Positions 25,411 to 33,353 of a stretch of DNA of 64,000 nucleotides are shown here, piece by piece. The DNA is taken from NCBI GenBank assembly GCA_019416455.1, contig DXXG01000007.1:310001-374000 (forward strand). The letters run 5' to 3'. Made by a program: the position numbers and the translations under genes. Each line of letters opens with the position of its first letter. The stretch's first letter is position 1. A model generated the notes under the pieces. The model did no database searches, had not been told where the DNA came from, and was given only the letters and a program-made list of their open reading frames with translations. Source of the DNA: Clostridiales bacterium (GTDB lineage: Bacteria; Bacillota; Clostridia; Oscillospirales; Acutalibacteraceae).

Positions 25411-26136
25411 ATGAAAGTCACCTTTATTCTCCATAGCTCCTACTTTGTGGAGCTGGATCACTGCTGTTTGCTGTTCGACTATTACCAGGGGGAGCTTCCT
25501 CCCATTGAAAAGCCCTTGTACGTATTCGCCAGCCACAGCCACGGAGACCACTTCTCCCCGGATATTTTCCAGCTGGCTCAGCCTGGAAAAGAGGTCCACT
25601 ATCTGCTCTCCGATGACATCTCTCCCCGCCAGGTGCCCCCGGAACTGAAAGAACAGGTCACCTTTGTGGCGCCCCATCTGTTCTACCAGGTAGGAGATGT
25701 AAAGGTAGCCACCTTGCGTTCCACCGATATGGGCGTGGCCTTCCTGGTGCAGTGCGAGGAAAAACGGATCTACCACGCCGGGGATCTGAATTGTTGGGTG
25801 TGGGACGGCGCTCCCCGGTTCCAAAACGACCAGATGACCGCTCAGTATAAGCAAGAACTGAGCCTGCTCTCTGGGGGAAAGACCATCGACGTAGCCTTCG
25901 TGCCTCTGGACCCCCGCCAGGAAGCGGATTTCGACCTGGGCATGAAGTATTTCTTCGAGGCCGCCGGGGCGGAGTATGTATTCCCCATGCACATGTGGGG
26001 GGATTACAGCGTGGTGCCCTTGTTCAAATCCACCCCTACCTATCGGGAATACGCCAAACATGTGATGGACGTTTCCAAGCCGGGCCAAGTATTCGAAATT
26101 TTCACTAAACAAGAAACGAATGGAGAGACAGTATGA
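25411..26136 (+). CDS. Metallo-beta-lactamase-fold hydrolase
   Basis: The 241-residue protein carries the metal-binding motif SHSHGDHFSPD (about residues 46-56), an HAGD motif (residues about 121-124) and a later histidine in MHMWGD, the usual metal ligand set of the MBL fold. It resembles UlaG-like/YtkL-type hydrolases, but the substrate is unknown. GAAAGGA precedes the ATG 27 bases after sbcC. Its stop overlaps the start of the glyoxalase gene (ATGA), so the two are translationally coupled. Confidence 0.82.
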   Translation: MKVTFILHSSYFVELDHCCLLFDYYQGELPPIEKPLYVFASHSHGDHFSPDIFQLAQPGKEVHYLLSDDISPRQVPPELKEQVTFVAPHLFYQVGDVKVATLRSTDMGVAFLVQCEEKRIYHAGDLNCWVWDGAPRFQNDQMTAQYKQELSLLSGGKTIDVAFVPLDPRQEADFDLGMKYFFEAAGAEYVFPMHMWGDYSVVPLFKSTPTYREYAKHVMDVSKPGQVFEIFTKQETNGETV

Positions 26137-26501
26137 AATTTTGCTTTAATCACAACAACCTGAACGTATTGGATCTGGAAAGCTCCATTGCTTTTTACGA
26201 GAAAGCCCTAGGGCTTCAGGTAGAAAAGCGCACAAAATCCCCGGACGGAAGTTTTGAGTTGGTCTTCTTAGGAGATGGCTCCACTTCTCACAAGCTGGAA
26301 CTGACCTGGCTGCGGGACCGCAAAGAACCCTACAATCTGGGAGATAATGAAATCCATTTGTGTTTCACCGTGGATGATTACCAAGCTGCTCATAACCTCC
26401 ACAAGGATATGGGCTGTATCTGTTACGAAAACGACGCCATGGGCTTGTATTTTATCAACGATCCAGACGGCTATTGGACGGAGATCGTCCCTGTAAGGTA
26501 A
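26133..26501 (+). CDS. Glyoxalase I-like VOC protein
   Basis: The 122-residue vicinal-oxygen-chelate protein has the four expected metal ligands of glyoxalase I: an N-terminal His (NHNNLNV), Glu in KLELTW, His in EIHLCF and Glu in YWTEIVP. Such enzymes convert the methylglyoxal-thiol adduct to a lactoyl thioester. It overlaps the preceding MBL-fold gene by four bases. Glyoxalase II belongs to the MBL fold, so a glyoxalase I/II-like pair is conceivable, though the neighbour resembles UlaG more than glyoxalase II. Confidence 0.82.
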   Translation: MKFCFNHNNLNVLDLESSIAFYEKALGLQVEKRTKSPDGSFELVFLGDGSTSHKLELTWLRDRKEPYNLGDNEIHLCFTVDDYQAAHNLHKDMGCICYENDAMGLYFINDPDGYWTEIVPVR

Positions 26502-26511
26502 GAGAAAAAAC

Positions 26512-26551
26512 AAAAGAGCCAGTCTCCTTTCAACAGGAAACTGGCTCTTTT
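26512..26551. terminator. Bidirectional terminator
   Basis: AAAAGAGCCAGT (26512-26523) pairs with ACTGGCTCTTTT (26540-26551), serving the convergent glyoxalase and flippase genes. The last bases touch the stop codon of the flippase gene. Confidence 0.88.
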
Positions 26552-28339
26552 TTAGCGCATATGGCGGGGAGTGTATTTGCCTCCTCTGCTGCGGCGTTCC
26601 ACAACCGGGGGAACAGGAACCTGTTCCTCCTCTTGAGGCACAGCAGCAGTCTCTTCCTGGACAGCCACTTCTTCCACAGGGACGGGTTCTTCCGCCAGTT
26701 GGGGGGTGATCTCCCGGGCCTTTCGAGGCGGCGTCATGTGAAGCAGCCGGGCCAAAGTCTGACCTTTTGGCAGCATCACAACGTCGTCATAACTCACTCC
26801 GTGGAACACCACTACGCACACCGCGTACACCAAGATAGCAACAGCAATAGCGGGCAGCACAGCCACCTTAGGACTGATGACCAAGGCCAGGACCCAATAC
26901 ACGCCGTAGCTCACTCCGCCCATAACGGCGGCAGAAAGCACCAAAGGCAGAGCGGTCTTTATCACGCTGTCCATATGGGGAAGGCTGGTGCGGATGGCGA
27001 TCAGGTTCAGCACCACCATCACCACATAGGACACCACTGTGCTGATGGCGGAACCCATGGCCGCCACTTCAGGAATGCCAATCAGGACATAAGAAAGTAT
27101 GATCTTGATGATACCGCCCACGGCCATATTCACCACCGGACGGGTAGCCCGTCCAAAGGACTGCAAGATGGCGTTGGTGGTAAAGAGCATGCCGCTGAAA
27201 GCGATAGCAAGGCTGAGCATGGTCAGCAAAGGCGCGGCGCTCTGAGCCACTTCGGGCTGGTTGTACAGCAGGAGCTGGCAGATAGGCTCCGCGAAAACGG
27301 CCATACCCACCGAAGAGGGAATGCCGATGAGCAGAGTCACACGCAGTGCCGTGGAGGAGATCCGGTCCACCTGATGCTTGTCCTTGGCAGCAATAGCGCC
27401 GGACAGAATGGGCAGCAGGCTTGTGGAAATGGGCACCACAAAAGCGCCGGGCAGATCGAAGAATTTCCGGGCATGACCCAGAGTGCCGTTCCACCAGTCG
27501 GCCTGTTCCTGGGTGAACATGGCGGCTTCCTGCAAACGGTTCATCAGAATAGCTCCGTCCACGGTGTCAAGCAGACTCAAAAAACAGGAACCGATGGTGA
27601 TAGGCACCGCGAAACGCACTAGGCTCAGAAGCATCTCATGACGAGAGACCAAAGGAGGCTCGTCACTGTCCGCCTGAAGTCTGTCCCGGCGGCTTTGGAA
27701 CATCTTGAACAGCAGAAGGTAAATGGCTCCCAGAGCAGCGCTGACAGACACACCGATAATGGCGCCCACTGCCGCCCAGCGGTCCGGGTCCACCTTTACG
27801 TTGCGGATGATATAGAAGGCCAGGCCCACGCCGATGATCACCTTGGTCACAGCCTCGATGGTCTGAGACGTGGCGGTGGGGATCATGTTGGAACGTCCCT
27901 GGAAATACCCTCTCAAGGAGGACTCAATGGAGATGAAGAACAGGGTGGAGGCCAAAGCCATAATGGCGAAGTTGGATTCCGGACTGCTGTACCACACAGC
28001 GATCTGATCCGCGCCGAAAAACATGACAAGGCAGCCGAACAGTCCCAGGAAAAAGAACAGCCAGAAGGCCACGGAAAACACCTGATCCGCTTCCCGGCGA
28101 TGGCCCTGGGAAAACGCGGTGCCTACCATGCGAGACACAGCGATGGGCAGTCCCGCCGTGGACAGCATGAGGAACAGTCCGAAAATATTGTAGGCGATGT
28201 AGAAATGGGACATGCCTTCCGGGTCGATGAAATTCGCCAAGGGGATGGAGAAAAGCAGCCCCAGCAGCTTGACGATCAAGGTGGAGGCGGAAAGGATGGC
28301 CGCCCCTTTCATAAAGCTCTGTTTTTTGTCCTGCGCCAT
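26552..28339 (-). CDS. YtgP/SpoVB-family lipid II flippase-like protein
   Basis: The 595-residue membrane protein of the polysaccharide-export/MOP superfamily has about fourteen hydrophobic segments over residues 10-530. The N-terminal motif (FMKGAAILSASTLIVKLLG) and GYFQGRSNMIPTA are typical of YtgP/SpoVB, relatives of MurJ that move lipid-linked peptidoglycan precursors across the membrane. A cytoplasmic tail of about 60 residues rich in Glu, Pro and Val ends in a basic RRSRGGKYTPRHMR. GGGAG precedes ATG 28339. Confidence 0.85.
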   Translation of the reverse strand: MAQDKKQSFMKGAAILSASTLIVKLLGLLFSIPLANFIDPEGMSHFYIAYNIFGLFLMLSTAGLPIAVSRMVGTAFSQGHRREADQVFSVAFWLFFFLGLFGCLVMFFGADQIAVWYSSPESNFAIMALASTLFFISIESSLRGYFQGRSNMIPTATSQTIEAVTKVIIGVGLAFYIIRNVKVDPDRWAAVGAIIGVSVSAALGAIYLLLFKMFQSRRDRLQADSDEPPLVSRHEMLLSLVRFAVPITIGSCFLSLLDTVDGAILMNRLQEAAMFTQEQADWWNGTLGHARKFFDLPGAFVVPISTSLLPILSGAIAAKDKHQVDRISSTALRVTLLIGIPSSVGMAVFAEPICQLLLYNQPEVAQSAAPLLTMLSLAIAFSGMLFTTNAILQSFGRATRPVVNMAVGGIIKIILSYVLIGIPEVAAMGSAISTVVSYVVMVVLNLIAIRTSLPHMDSVIKTALPLVLSAAVMGGVSYGVYWVLALVISPKVAVLPAIAVAILVYAVCVVVFHGVSYDDVVMLPKGQTLARLLHMTPPRKAREITPQLAEEPVPVEEVAVQEETAAVPQEEEQVPVPPVVERRSRGGKYTPRHMR

Positions 28340-28478
28340 AGATACTCCCTGGAAAGAAATGGCGCGCCTCTGGAAGGAAGCGCCGCCGTATTTTGAAAGT
28401 TATATTTTTTCTATTTTACCCCAAAGATTGGAAAAGGTCAACGCCTTCCCGTTTTTTCCCTTTCATCCACCCTTTCGG

Positions 28479-29567
28479 TCAGCCGGTGACAAGTTCCCCC
28501 ACCAGGGGAAAATACCCCTTGAACGCGGAAGGCAGAGCGTAGGTTTCCCGCAGATCCCCAGCCCCGGCCCAGGTGAATCCTTCCGATTCCTCTGCTTCCC
28601 GGACCACCCAGCAGGTCATATGCCATTCCACATGGGAAAAGATGTGTTTCGCCTTTGGCCCAGGTGTAAGGTCATCCGCCTTCACACCATTGCTTTCCAA
28701 AAACACTAAAGCATTCTCCCGGTCAAGTTTCCCCTCTGCGCTGGGCAGTTCCCAAAGGCCGGCCAAAAGCCCCTGTTCCGGCCGCTTCCAAAGTCCCAGC
28801 CTTCCATTTTTGGAAACCAGCAGGAACAAAGTGCGGTCCTCTTTCTTCCGGGGCTTGGGCTTTGATTTCACCGGCAATTCCAGAGTCACGCCTTCCTGAT
28901 ACCCCCGGCATATCTGGTTCAGGGGGCACAGCAAACACTTGGGCGGCCCGCCCGGCACACAGATCATGGCTCCCAGCTCCATGAGGGACTGGTTGAAATC
29001 CCCCACCCGCTGAGGAAGGATCTCCCGAATCTCCCCTTCCATCCGGCTTTTCACTTTGGGGTCCAGAATATTGTCCCGACGGCACAGCACCCGGGAGATC
29101 ACCCGAAGCACGTTTCCGTCCACCGCAGGCACAGGCAGACCGAAAGCGATGGAGGCAATCGCCCCGGCAGTGTAGTCCCCCACACCAGGTAGGGAGTGCA
29201 GTTCCTCAAAGGCAGCGGGCACCTGTCCCCCAAAGCGTTCCATCACCACTTGGGCCCCTTTTTGAAGGTTCCTGGCCCGGTTGTAGTATCCCAGACCTTC
29301 CCACAGCTTCAGCACCCGATCCGTGGGTGCGTTTGCCAGGGCCTCCACTGTGGGGAAGGCTTCCAGAAAACGCTCATAGTAAGGCTTCACCGCTTCCACC
29401 CTGGTTTGCTGAAGCATAATCTCCGACACCCATACTCGGTAAGGCGTGGGATCTTCCCGCCAGGGCAGCACCCTGGCGCTGCGGTCGTACCACTCCAAAA
29501 GCAGCTCCGGCAGCCGGGCAAGCACTTCATGATCTTTCAAAACAGGCCACTCCCCTTTCACTTTCAT
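28479..29567 (-). CDS. mutY: A/G-specific adenine glycosylase
   Basis: The 362-residue base-excision enzyme removes adenine mispaired with 8-oxoguanine. It has the helix-hairpin-helix LPGVGDYTAG, the catalytic Asp in VPAVDGNVLR, and a 4Fe-4S cysteine cluster (CVPGGPPKCLLCPLNQIC, with seven rather than six residues in the first gap). A C-terminal NUDIX-like domain for 8-oxoG recognition follows from about residue 235. The catalytic Glu is in MLQQTR. Length is normal. Confidence 0.95.
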   Translation of the reverse strand: MKVKGEWPVLKDHEVLARLPELLLEWYDRSARVLPWREDPTPYRVWVSEIMLQQTRVEAVKPYYERFLEAFPTVEALANAPTDRVLKLWEGLGYYNRARNLQKGAQVVMERFGGQVPAAFEELHSLPGVGDYTAGAIASIAFGLPVPAVDGNVLRVISRVLCRRDNILDPKVKSRMEGEIREILPQRVGDFNQSLMELGAMICVPGGPPKCLLCPLNQICRGYQEGVTLELPVKSKPKPRKKEDRTLFLLVSKNGRLGLWKRPEQGLLAGLWELPSAEGKLDRENALVFLESNGVKADDLTPGPKAKHIFSHVEWHMTCWVVREAEESEGFTWAGAGDLRETYALPSAFKGYFPLVGELVTG

Positions 29568-29621
29568 AAACGGCCCTGATTATAGCATACCCCAAAAAAG
29601 GGCGCAAGGCCGTTCCCTACG

Positions 29622-29652
29622 AAAAAAGGGCATGCCCCAAAAGGACACGCCC
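29622..29652 (-). terminator. Terminator after the alpha/beta hydrolase gene
   Basis: On the minus strand GGGCGTG (29652-29646) pairs, with one G-T wobble, with CATGCCC (29634-29628), followed by TTTTTT. Confidence 0.7.
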
Positions 29653-29666
29653 CCACTTCTTACATA

Positions 29667-30587
29667 TTACAGCGCCAACCAGGCTTTCAGGAAACGGATC
29701 ACCAGATCGATGACTTCCTCGGTCCACAGGAACAGACCGTGACCAGCGCCCACTACCTTGTAAAATTCCACCGTATGTTTGGTCTCCTGGAGCTTCTGCA
29801 CCGTGAGCACGCTCTGGTTGAAAGGCACCATGGGATCCTCATCCCCATGGACCACCAGAAAGGGAGGCAAAGGTTTTCCTTCCTCGATATAGGTGAGGGG
29901 GTTCCCTGGCTGGGCGATCTCCGGATGCTCGATGACACAGCCGCCAAACAGGATATCCTCCGGGATCTTGGACTTGTCCGCGGTGAAGGCCGGGTCGCGG
30001 GGACCGTCGTTGATGCGGGTCACGTCGCTGGGGCCGTAAAAATCCACCACCGCCTGGACACTGTCGGAGATCTCCCGGTTATCGTCAGTCTTGAACTCCT
30101 CCATATCCCCGGTGACGCCCACCATTTGTGCGGTGTGACCGCCGGAGGAATCTCCCCAAATAGCCACCTGTTCCGGGTCGATGAAATACTCCTCCGCGTG
30201 AGCCCGCAAAAACCGGATAGCGGATTTCACGTCCTGCAAAAAGGCGGGGAACTTGGCCTGAAACGCGGGCCGGTGCTTCACGCTGGCCACTACGAAACCA
30301 GCTTTCGCCAGAGGGCAGAGCTGAGGAAGGTTCAGGAACATATCCTGCTCCATCCAAGCCGCTCCCTGGACGAACACCACCAAGGGATACCGCAGGGTGG
30401 AAGTCATCCCCGGACGGAGTCCGGCAGGGAATAACATTTGCATATGGAGAGCTTCTCCATCCCGCTGAACATATTCCACGTTGGGCACATAGGTCACCTG
30501 GTTTGCCTGACTGCGATCAGCCAGCACAGTATGCATCCCCGGCAGGATGGTGGGGTCTCCCGGAACCATTTTCTTGTATTCAAACAT
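29667..30587 (-). CDS. Alpha/beta hydrolase (esterase/lipase-like)
   Basis: The 306-residue protein has an alpha/beta hydrolase core with the nucleophile in AIWGDSSGG, Asp in HGDEDPMVPF and His in GAGHGLF. The oxyanion segment normally read HGGG appears as VQGAAW, a departure from hormone-sensitive-lipase-type enzymes. No signal peptide is seen. ATG 30587 (MFEYKKMVPGD) follows GGGAGG and is preferred over the longer frame from 30653. It has its own promoter and terminator. The substrate is unknown. Confidence 0.8.
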   Translation of the reverse strand: MFEYKKMVPGDPTILPGMHTVLADRSQANQVTYVPNVEYVQRDGEALHMQMLFPAGLRPGMTSTLRYPLVVFVQGAAWMEQDMFLNLPQLCPLAKAGFVVASVKHRPAFQAKFPAFLQDVKSAIRFLRAHAEEYFIDPEQVAIWGDSSGGHTAQMVGVTGDMEEFKTDDNREISDSVQAVVDFYGPSDVTRINDGPRDPAFTADKSKIPEDILFGGCVIEHPEIAQPGNPLTYIEEGKPLPPFLVVHGDEDPMVPFNQSVLTVQKLQETKHTVEFYKVVGAGHGLFLWTEEVIDLVIRFLKAWLAL

Positions 30588-30624
30588 CACAGATTCCTCC
30601 CAAATCACATTTTTATATTTGTTC

Positions 30625-30653
30625 AGTATACCACACGATACAGTGATCCGCAA
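30625..30653 (-). promoter_or_regulatory. Promoter of the alpha/beta hydrolase gene
   Basis: Minus strand TTGCGG (30653-30648), 17 bases, then TATACT (30630-30625) with a TGG extended -10. Confidence 0.65.
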
Positions 30654-30732
30654 CTCCGGCTTTTCTAAGAAAAGTTTTCAACGCAAACGATTGTCTAAAA
30701 CTCGAAGCTCGCAGTGAAAAACCCGGTTTTAG

Positions 30733-30761
30733 TTGAATAAACCAAAGGAATATGCTATGAT
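30733..30761 (+). promoter_or_regulatory. Promoter of the kinase/phosphorylase operon
   Basis: TTGAAT (30733-30738), 17 bases, then TATGAT (30756-30761) with a TGC extended -10. It fires away from the divergent hydrolase promoter. Confidence 0.7.
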
Positions 30762-30799
30762 AACGTTATACTAAAAAGAAAGAATCGGGAGGGCGCCAC

Positions 30800-31756
30800 A
30801 TGTCAATAGATGCCTTGCAAGCCATTACAAACGCTGTCAGCAACTGGCAGCCTCCGCAAGTCCCGGAGGATATCCCTCAAGGGGATATGCCCGGCGACAA
30901 AGTTTGGATCGGCCCCATGTCTATCGAGAAGGCCAACGTCACTTTCCGGGCCATGCTGCCCCTGCTGAAAGAGGCGCTGGAGTCCAATCCCGCTCACAAG
31001 GCGGTGATCGCTGTCACCGGCGGCAGCGGCGTGGGTAAGACCTGTGTTTCCGCCCTGCTCACCTATTACCTGAACCAGCTGGGCGTGGGAGCTTTCACCA
31101 TGTCCGGGGACAACTACCCTCGGCGTTTTCCGGAACTCAACGACATGGAGCGGATGCGCATTTTCCGTCTGGCCGGCGTGCGGGGCATGCTGGCAAAGGG
31201 TGTGTACACGTCCGAAAACGCAGCCACTCTCAAGGAGCTCCAGCTAAACGATCTGGATCCCGCCCCGGAACAGTGTGAGAAATACCCTTGGCTGGCAGCC
31301 TATCAGGAAGCCGGACGGGAAGAGCTTTCCAAATACCTGGGCACCCAGCTGGAGCAGGAATATGACCAGTTAGAAAAGGTGCTGACCCAGTTCCAGAGCG
31401 GCCAGGAAAAGATCTGGCTCAAGCGCATGGGCCGGGACGACACCGCTCTGTGGTACGAGGAAAAGGACTTCAGCAGCATCTCCGTGATCGTGCTGGAATG
31501 GACCCACGGCAACTCCGGTTATTTCCAGGGAGTGGATATTCCCGTCCTGTTGGCCAGCACTCCCGCCGAGACTCGTGAGTACCGGCTCTCCCGGGGCCGG
31601 GACGCCAACGCGGATACCGCTTTCATCACCATGGTCATTCAACTGGAGCAGCTGAAACTGGAAGCCAGAGCCAGTGCTGCAAAACTGATCGTTTCCAAAT
31701 CCGGCGAACTGATAAACTACGACGAATACAAGCAGCGCATGGCTGCGGGCAGGTGA
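30800..31756 (+). CDS. P-loop kinase-like protein paired with a GH13 phosphorylase
   Basis: The 318-residue protein has a clear Walker A motif (VTGGSGVGKTCVS, about residues 72-84) followed by MSGDNYPRR, recalling the uridine kinase/phosphoribulokinase group where an Asp follows strand 2. A late STPAETREYRLSRGRD segment could form a lid rich in arginines. The N-terminal 70 residues are not recognised. The next gene, a sucrose-phosphorylase-like enzyme, starts four bases after its stop, so the kinase probably acts on a sugar or acceptor from that reaction. GGGAGG precedes the ATG. The substrate is unknown. Confidence 0.7.
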   Translation: MSIDALQAITNAVSNWQPPQVPEDIPQGDMPGDKVWIGPMSIEKANVTFRAMLPLLKEALESNPAHKAVIAVTGGSGVGKTCVSALLTYYLNQLGVGAFTMSGDNYPRRFPELNDMERMRIFRLAGVRGMLAKGVYTSENAATLKELQLNDLDPAPEQCEKYPWLAAYQEAGREELSKYLGTQLEQEYDQLEKVLTQFQSGQEKIWLKRMGRDDTALWYEEKDFSSISVIVLEWTHGNSGYFQGVDIPVLLASTPAETREYRLSRGRDANADTAFITMVIQLEQLKLEARASAAKLIVSKSGELINYDEYKQRMAAGR

Positions 31757-31760
31757 ACCC

Positions 31761-33296
31761 ATGAATACTGTCAATTATGGACCCATGCTCAACGCTTACC
31801 CCGACAGCCTGGGGGGCACCCTGAGCGACGCGGTGGACTTTCTGAAAGATGAACGGGTGAAAGGGGCCTTCTCCTCCTTCTATATCCTGCCCAGCATGTT
31901 CCACACGGATCTGGACCGGGGCTTTTCCGTTATCGACTACGGCATCAATGGGGAAAACGCCACAAAAGAAGATCTGGAGGCCCTTCAAAAGCTGGGAGTA
32001 GACCTGAAGCTGGACTTCATCCTCAACCATCTGTCGGTCCAGTCTCCTCAGTTCCAGGATCTGCTGGAAAAAGGCGACGCTTCCCCCTATCGCGATTTCT
32101 TCATCGACTGGAACAAATTCTGGGAAGGCTGCGGCGATTTGAACGAGGAAGGAGTGCTGGTGCCACGTCAGGAGTACATTAAGGACATGTTCTTCCGCAA
32201 ACCCGGTCTGCCAGTGCTGGTGGTTGAATTCGCCGACGGCACTCGCCGCCCCTACTGGAACACTTTCTACCAGCAGGTAGACGTGGATGAAAACGGCAAA
32301 AAACACTATCTGGGCCAGATGGACCTGAACATCAAGTCCCCCCTGGTGCTGGACTTTTATCAGAAGACCCTGGCGAATCTGGCGGGGTACGGCGCAAACA
32401 TTGTGCGGCTGGACGCCTTCGCCTATGCTCCCAAGGAAGTGGGCTCCAAAAACTTCTTGAACAACCCTGGCACCTGGGAGTTCCTCCAGCAGATCACCGA
32501 CATGGCCAAACCCTACGGCGTGTCCCTGCTGCCGGAGATCCATGCCAGCTACCAGGAAGGCACGTACCGGGTCATTGCTGCCAAAGGCTACATGGTGTAC
32601 GACTTCTTCCTGCCCGGCCTGCTGCTGGACGCTTTCGAGCAGAAGTCCGGCGAAAAGCTGGCAGCCTGGACCAAGGAGATCCTGGACAGCGGCATGGTCA
32701 CTGTGAACATGCTGGGCTGCCATGACGGCATCCCACTGCTGGATCTGAAGGGCCTGCTGCCTGAGGAGCGGATCCAGGGGCTGATCGATACCCTGGTGAA
32801 ACGGGGCGGCTTCGTGAAAGATCTTCATGGCGCCAAGAACGTGTATTACCAGGTGAACGCCACCTATTACAGTGCCCTGGGCGAAGACGACCGGCGGATG
32901 CTGCTGGCCAGAGCTATCCAGTTGTTCATGCCTGGAAAGCCTCAGGTGTGGTACCTGGACCTGTTCGCTGGGAAGAACGACTACGCCGCCATGGAACGGG
33001 CAGGTGCGGGCGGACACAAGGAAATCAACCGCACCAACCTGACCAAAGAAGCCATCGCCGCTGGGCTGGAAAAGCCTGTGGTGCAAAAACAGCTGGAGCT
33101 TTTGAAAATGCGGGCTTCCTATCCCGTGTTCAGCCAGGATTCCCACATCTCCGTGGAAACCGAAGACAGCAAACTGAGCTTTATTTGGGAAGGCCATGGC
33201 CAGAAAGCTGTTCTGGACGCGGACCTGGCCACTGATGATTTTGTTATCTCCATCACCGACGACTCCGGCAAAGAACTTTACCGGATGGAACAGTGA
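31761..33296 (+). CDS. GH13_18 sucrose-phosphorylase-like enzyme
   Basis: The 511-residue protein resembles sucrose phosphorylases over its full length. Catalytic residues can be placed: nucleophile Asp in IVRLDAFAYA, acid/base Glu in LPEIHASY, and the third Asp in CHDGIPLLD. Acceptor-loop segments FFRKPGLPV and YYQVNATYYSALG are present. Such enzymes split an alpha-glucoside with phosphate to give glucose 1-phosphate. The acceptor (fructose, glycerate, glycerol or a phosphosugar) cannot be decided by eye. It is the second gene of an operon with a P-loop kinase. Confidence 0.87.
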   Translation: MNTVNYGPMLNAYPDSLGGTLSDAVDFLKDERVKGAFSSFYILPSMFHTDLDRGFSVIDYGINGENATKEDLEALQKLGVDLKLDFILNHLSVQSPQFQDLLEKGDASPYRDFFIDWNKFWEGCGDLNEEGVLVPRQEYIKDMFFRKPGLPVLVVEFADGTRRPYWNTFYQQVDVDENGKKHYLGQMDLNIKSPLVLDFYQKTLANLAGYGANIVRLDAFAYAPKEVGSKNFLNNPGTWEFLQQITDMAKPYGVSLLPEIHASYQEGTYRVIAAKGYMVYDFFLPGLLLDAFEQKSGEKLAAWTKEILDSGMVTVNMLGCHDGIPLLDLKGLLPEERIQGLIDTLVKRGGFVKDLHGAKNVYYQVNATYYSALGEDDRRMLLARAIQLFMPGKPQVWYLDLFAGKNDYAAMERAGAGGHKEINRTNLTKEAIAAGLEKPVVQKQLELLKMRASYPVFSQDSHISVETEDSKLSFIWEGHGQKAVLDADLATDDFVISITDDSGKELYRMEQ

Positions 33297-33309
33297 TTTC
33301 TTCACAACA

Positions 33310-33348
33310 AAAAAGGACGGCATCCCGTTTGGGAGCCGTCCTCTTTTT
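33310..33348. terminator. Bidirectional terminator
   Basis: GGACGGC (33315-33321) pairs with GCCGTCC (33335-33341), extended by TCCC/GGGA around GTTT. A- and T-runs flank both sides between convergent genes. Confidence 0.9.
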
Positions 33349-33353
33349 TATTG

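Noticed and set aside
28900..29000. A defective iron-sulfur site in MutY
   Set aside because: The first cysteine gap has seven residues rather than six, but I recall similar spacing in clostridial MutY proteins, so it is not taken as damage.
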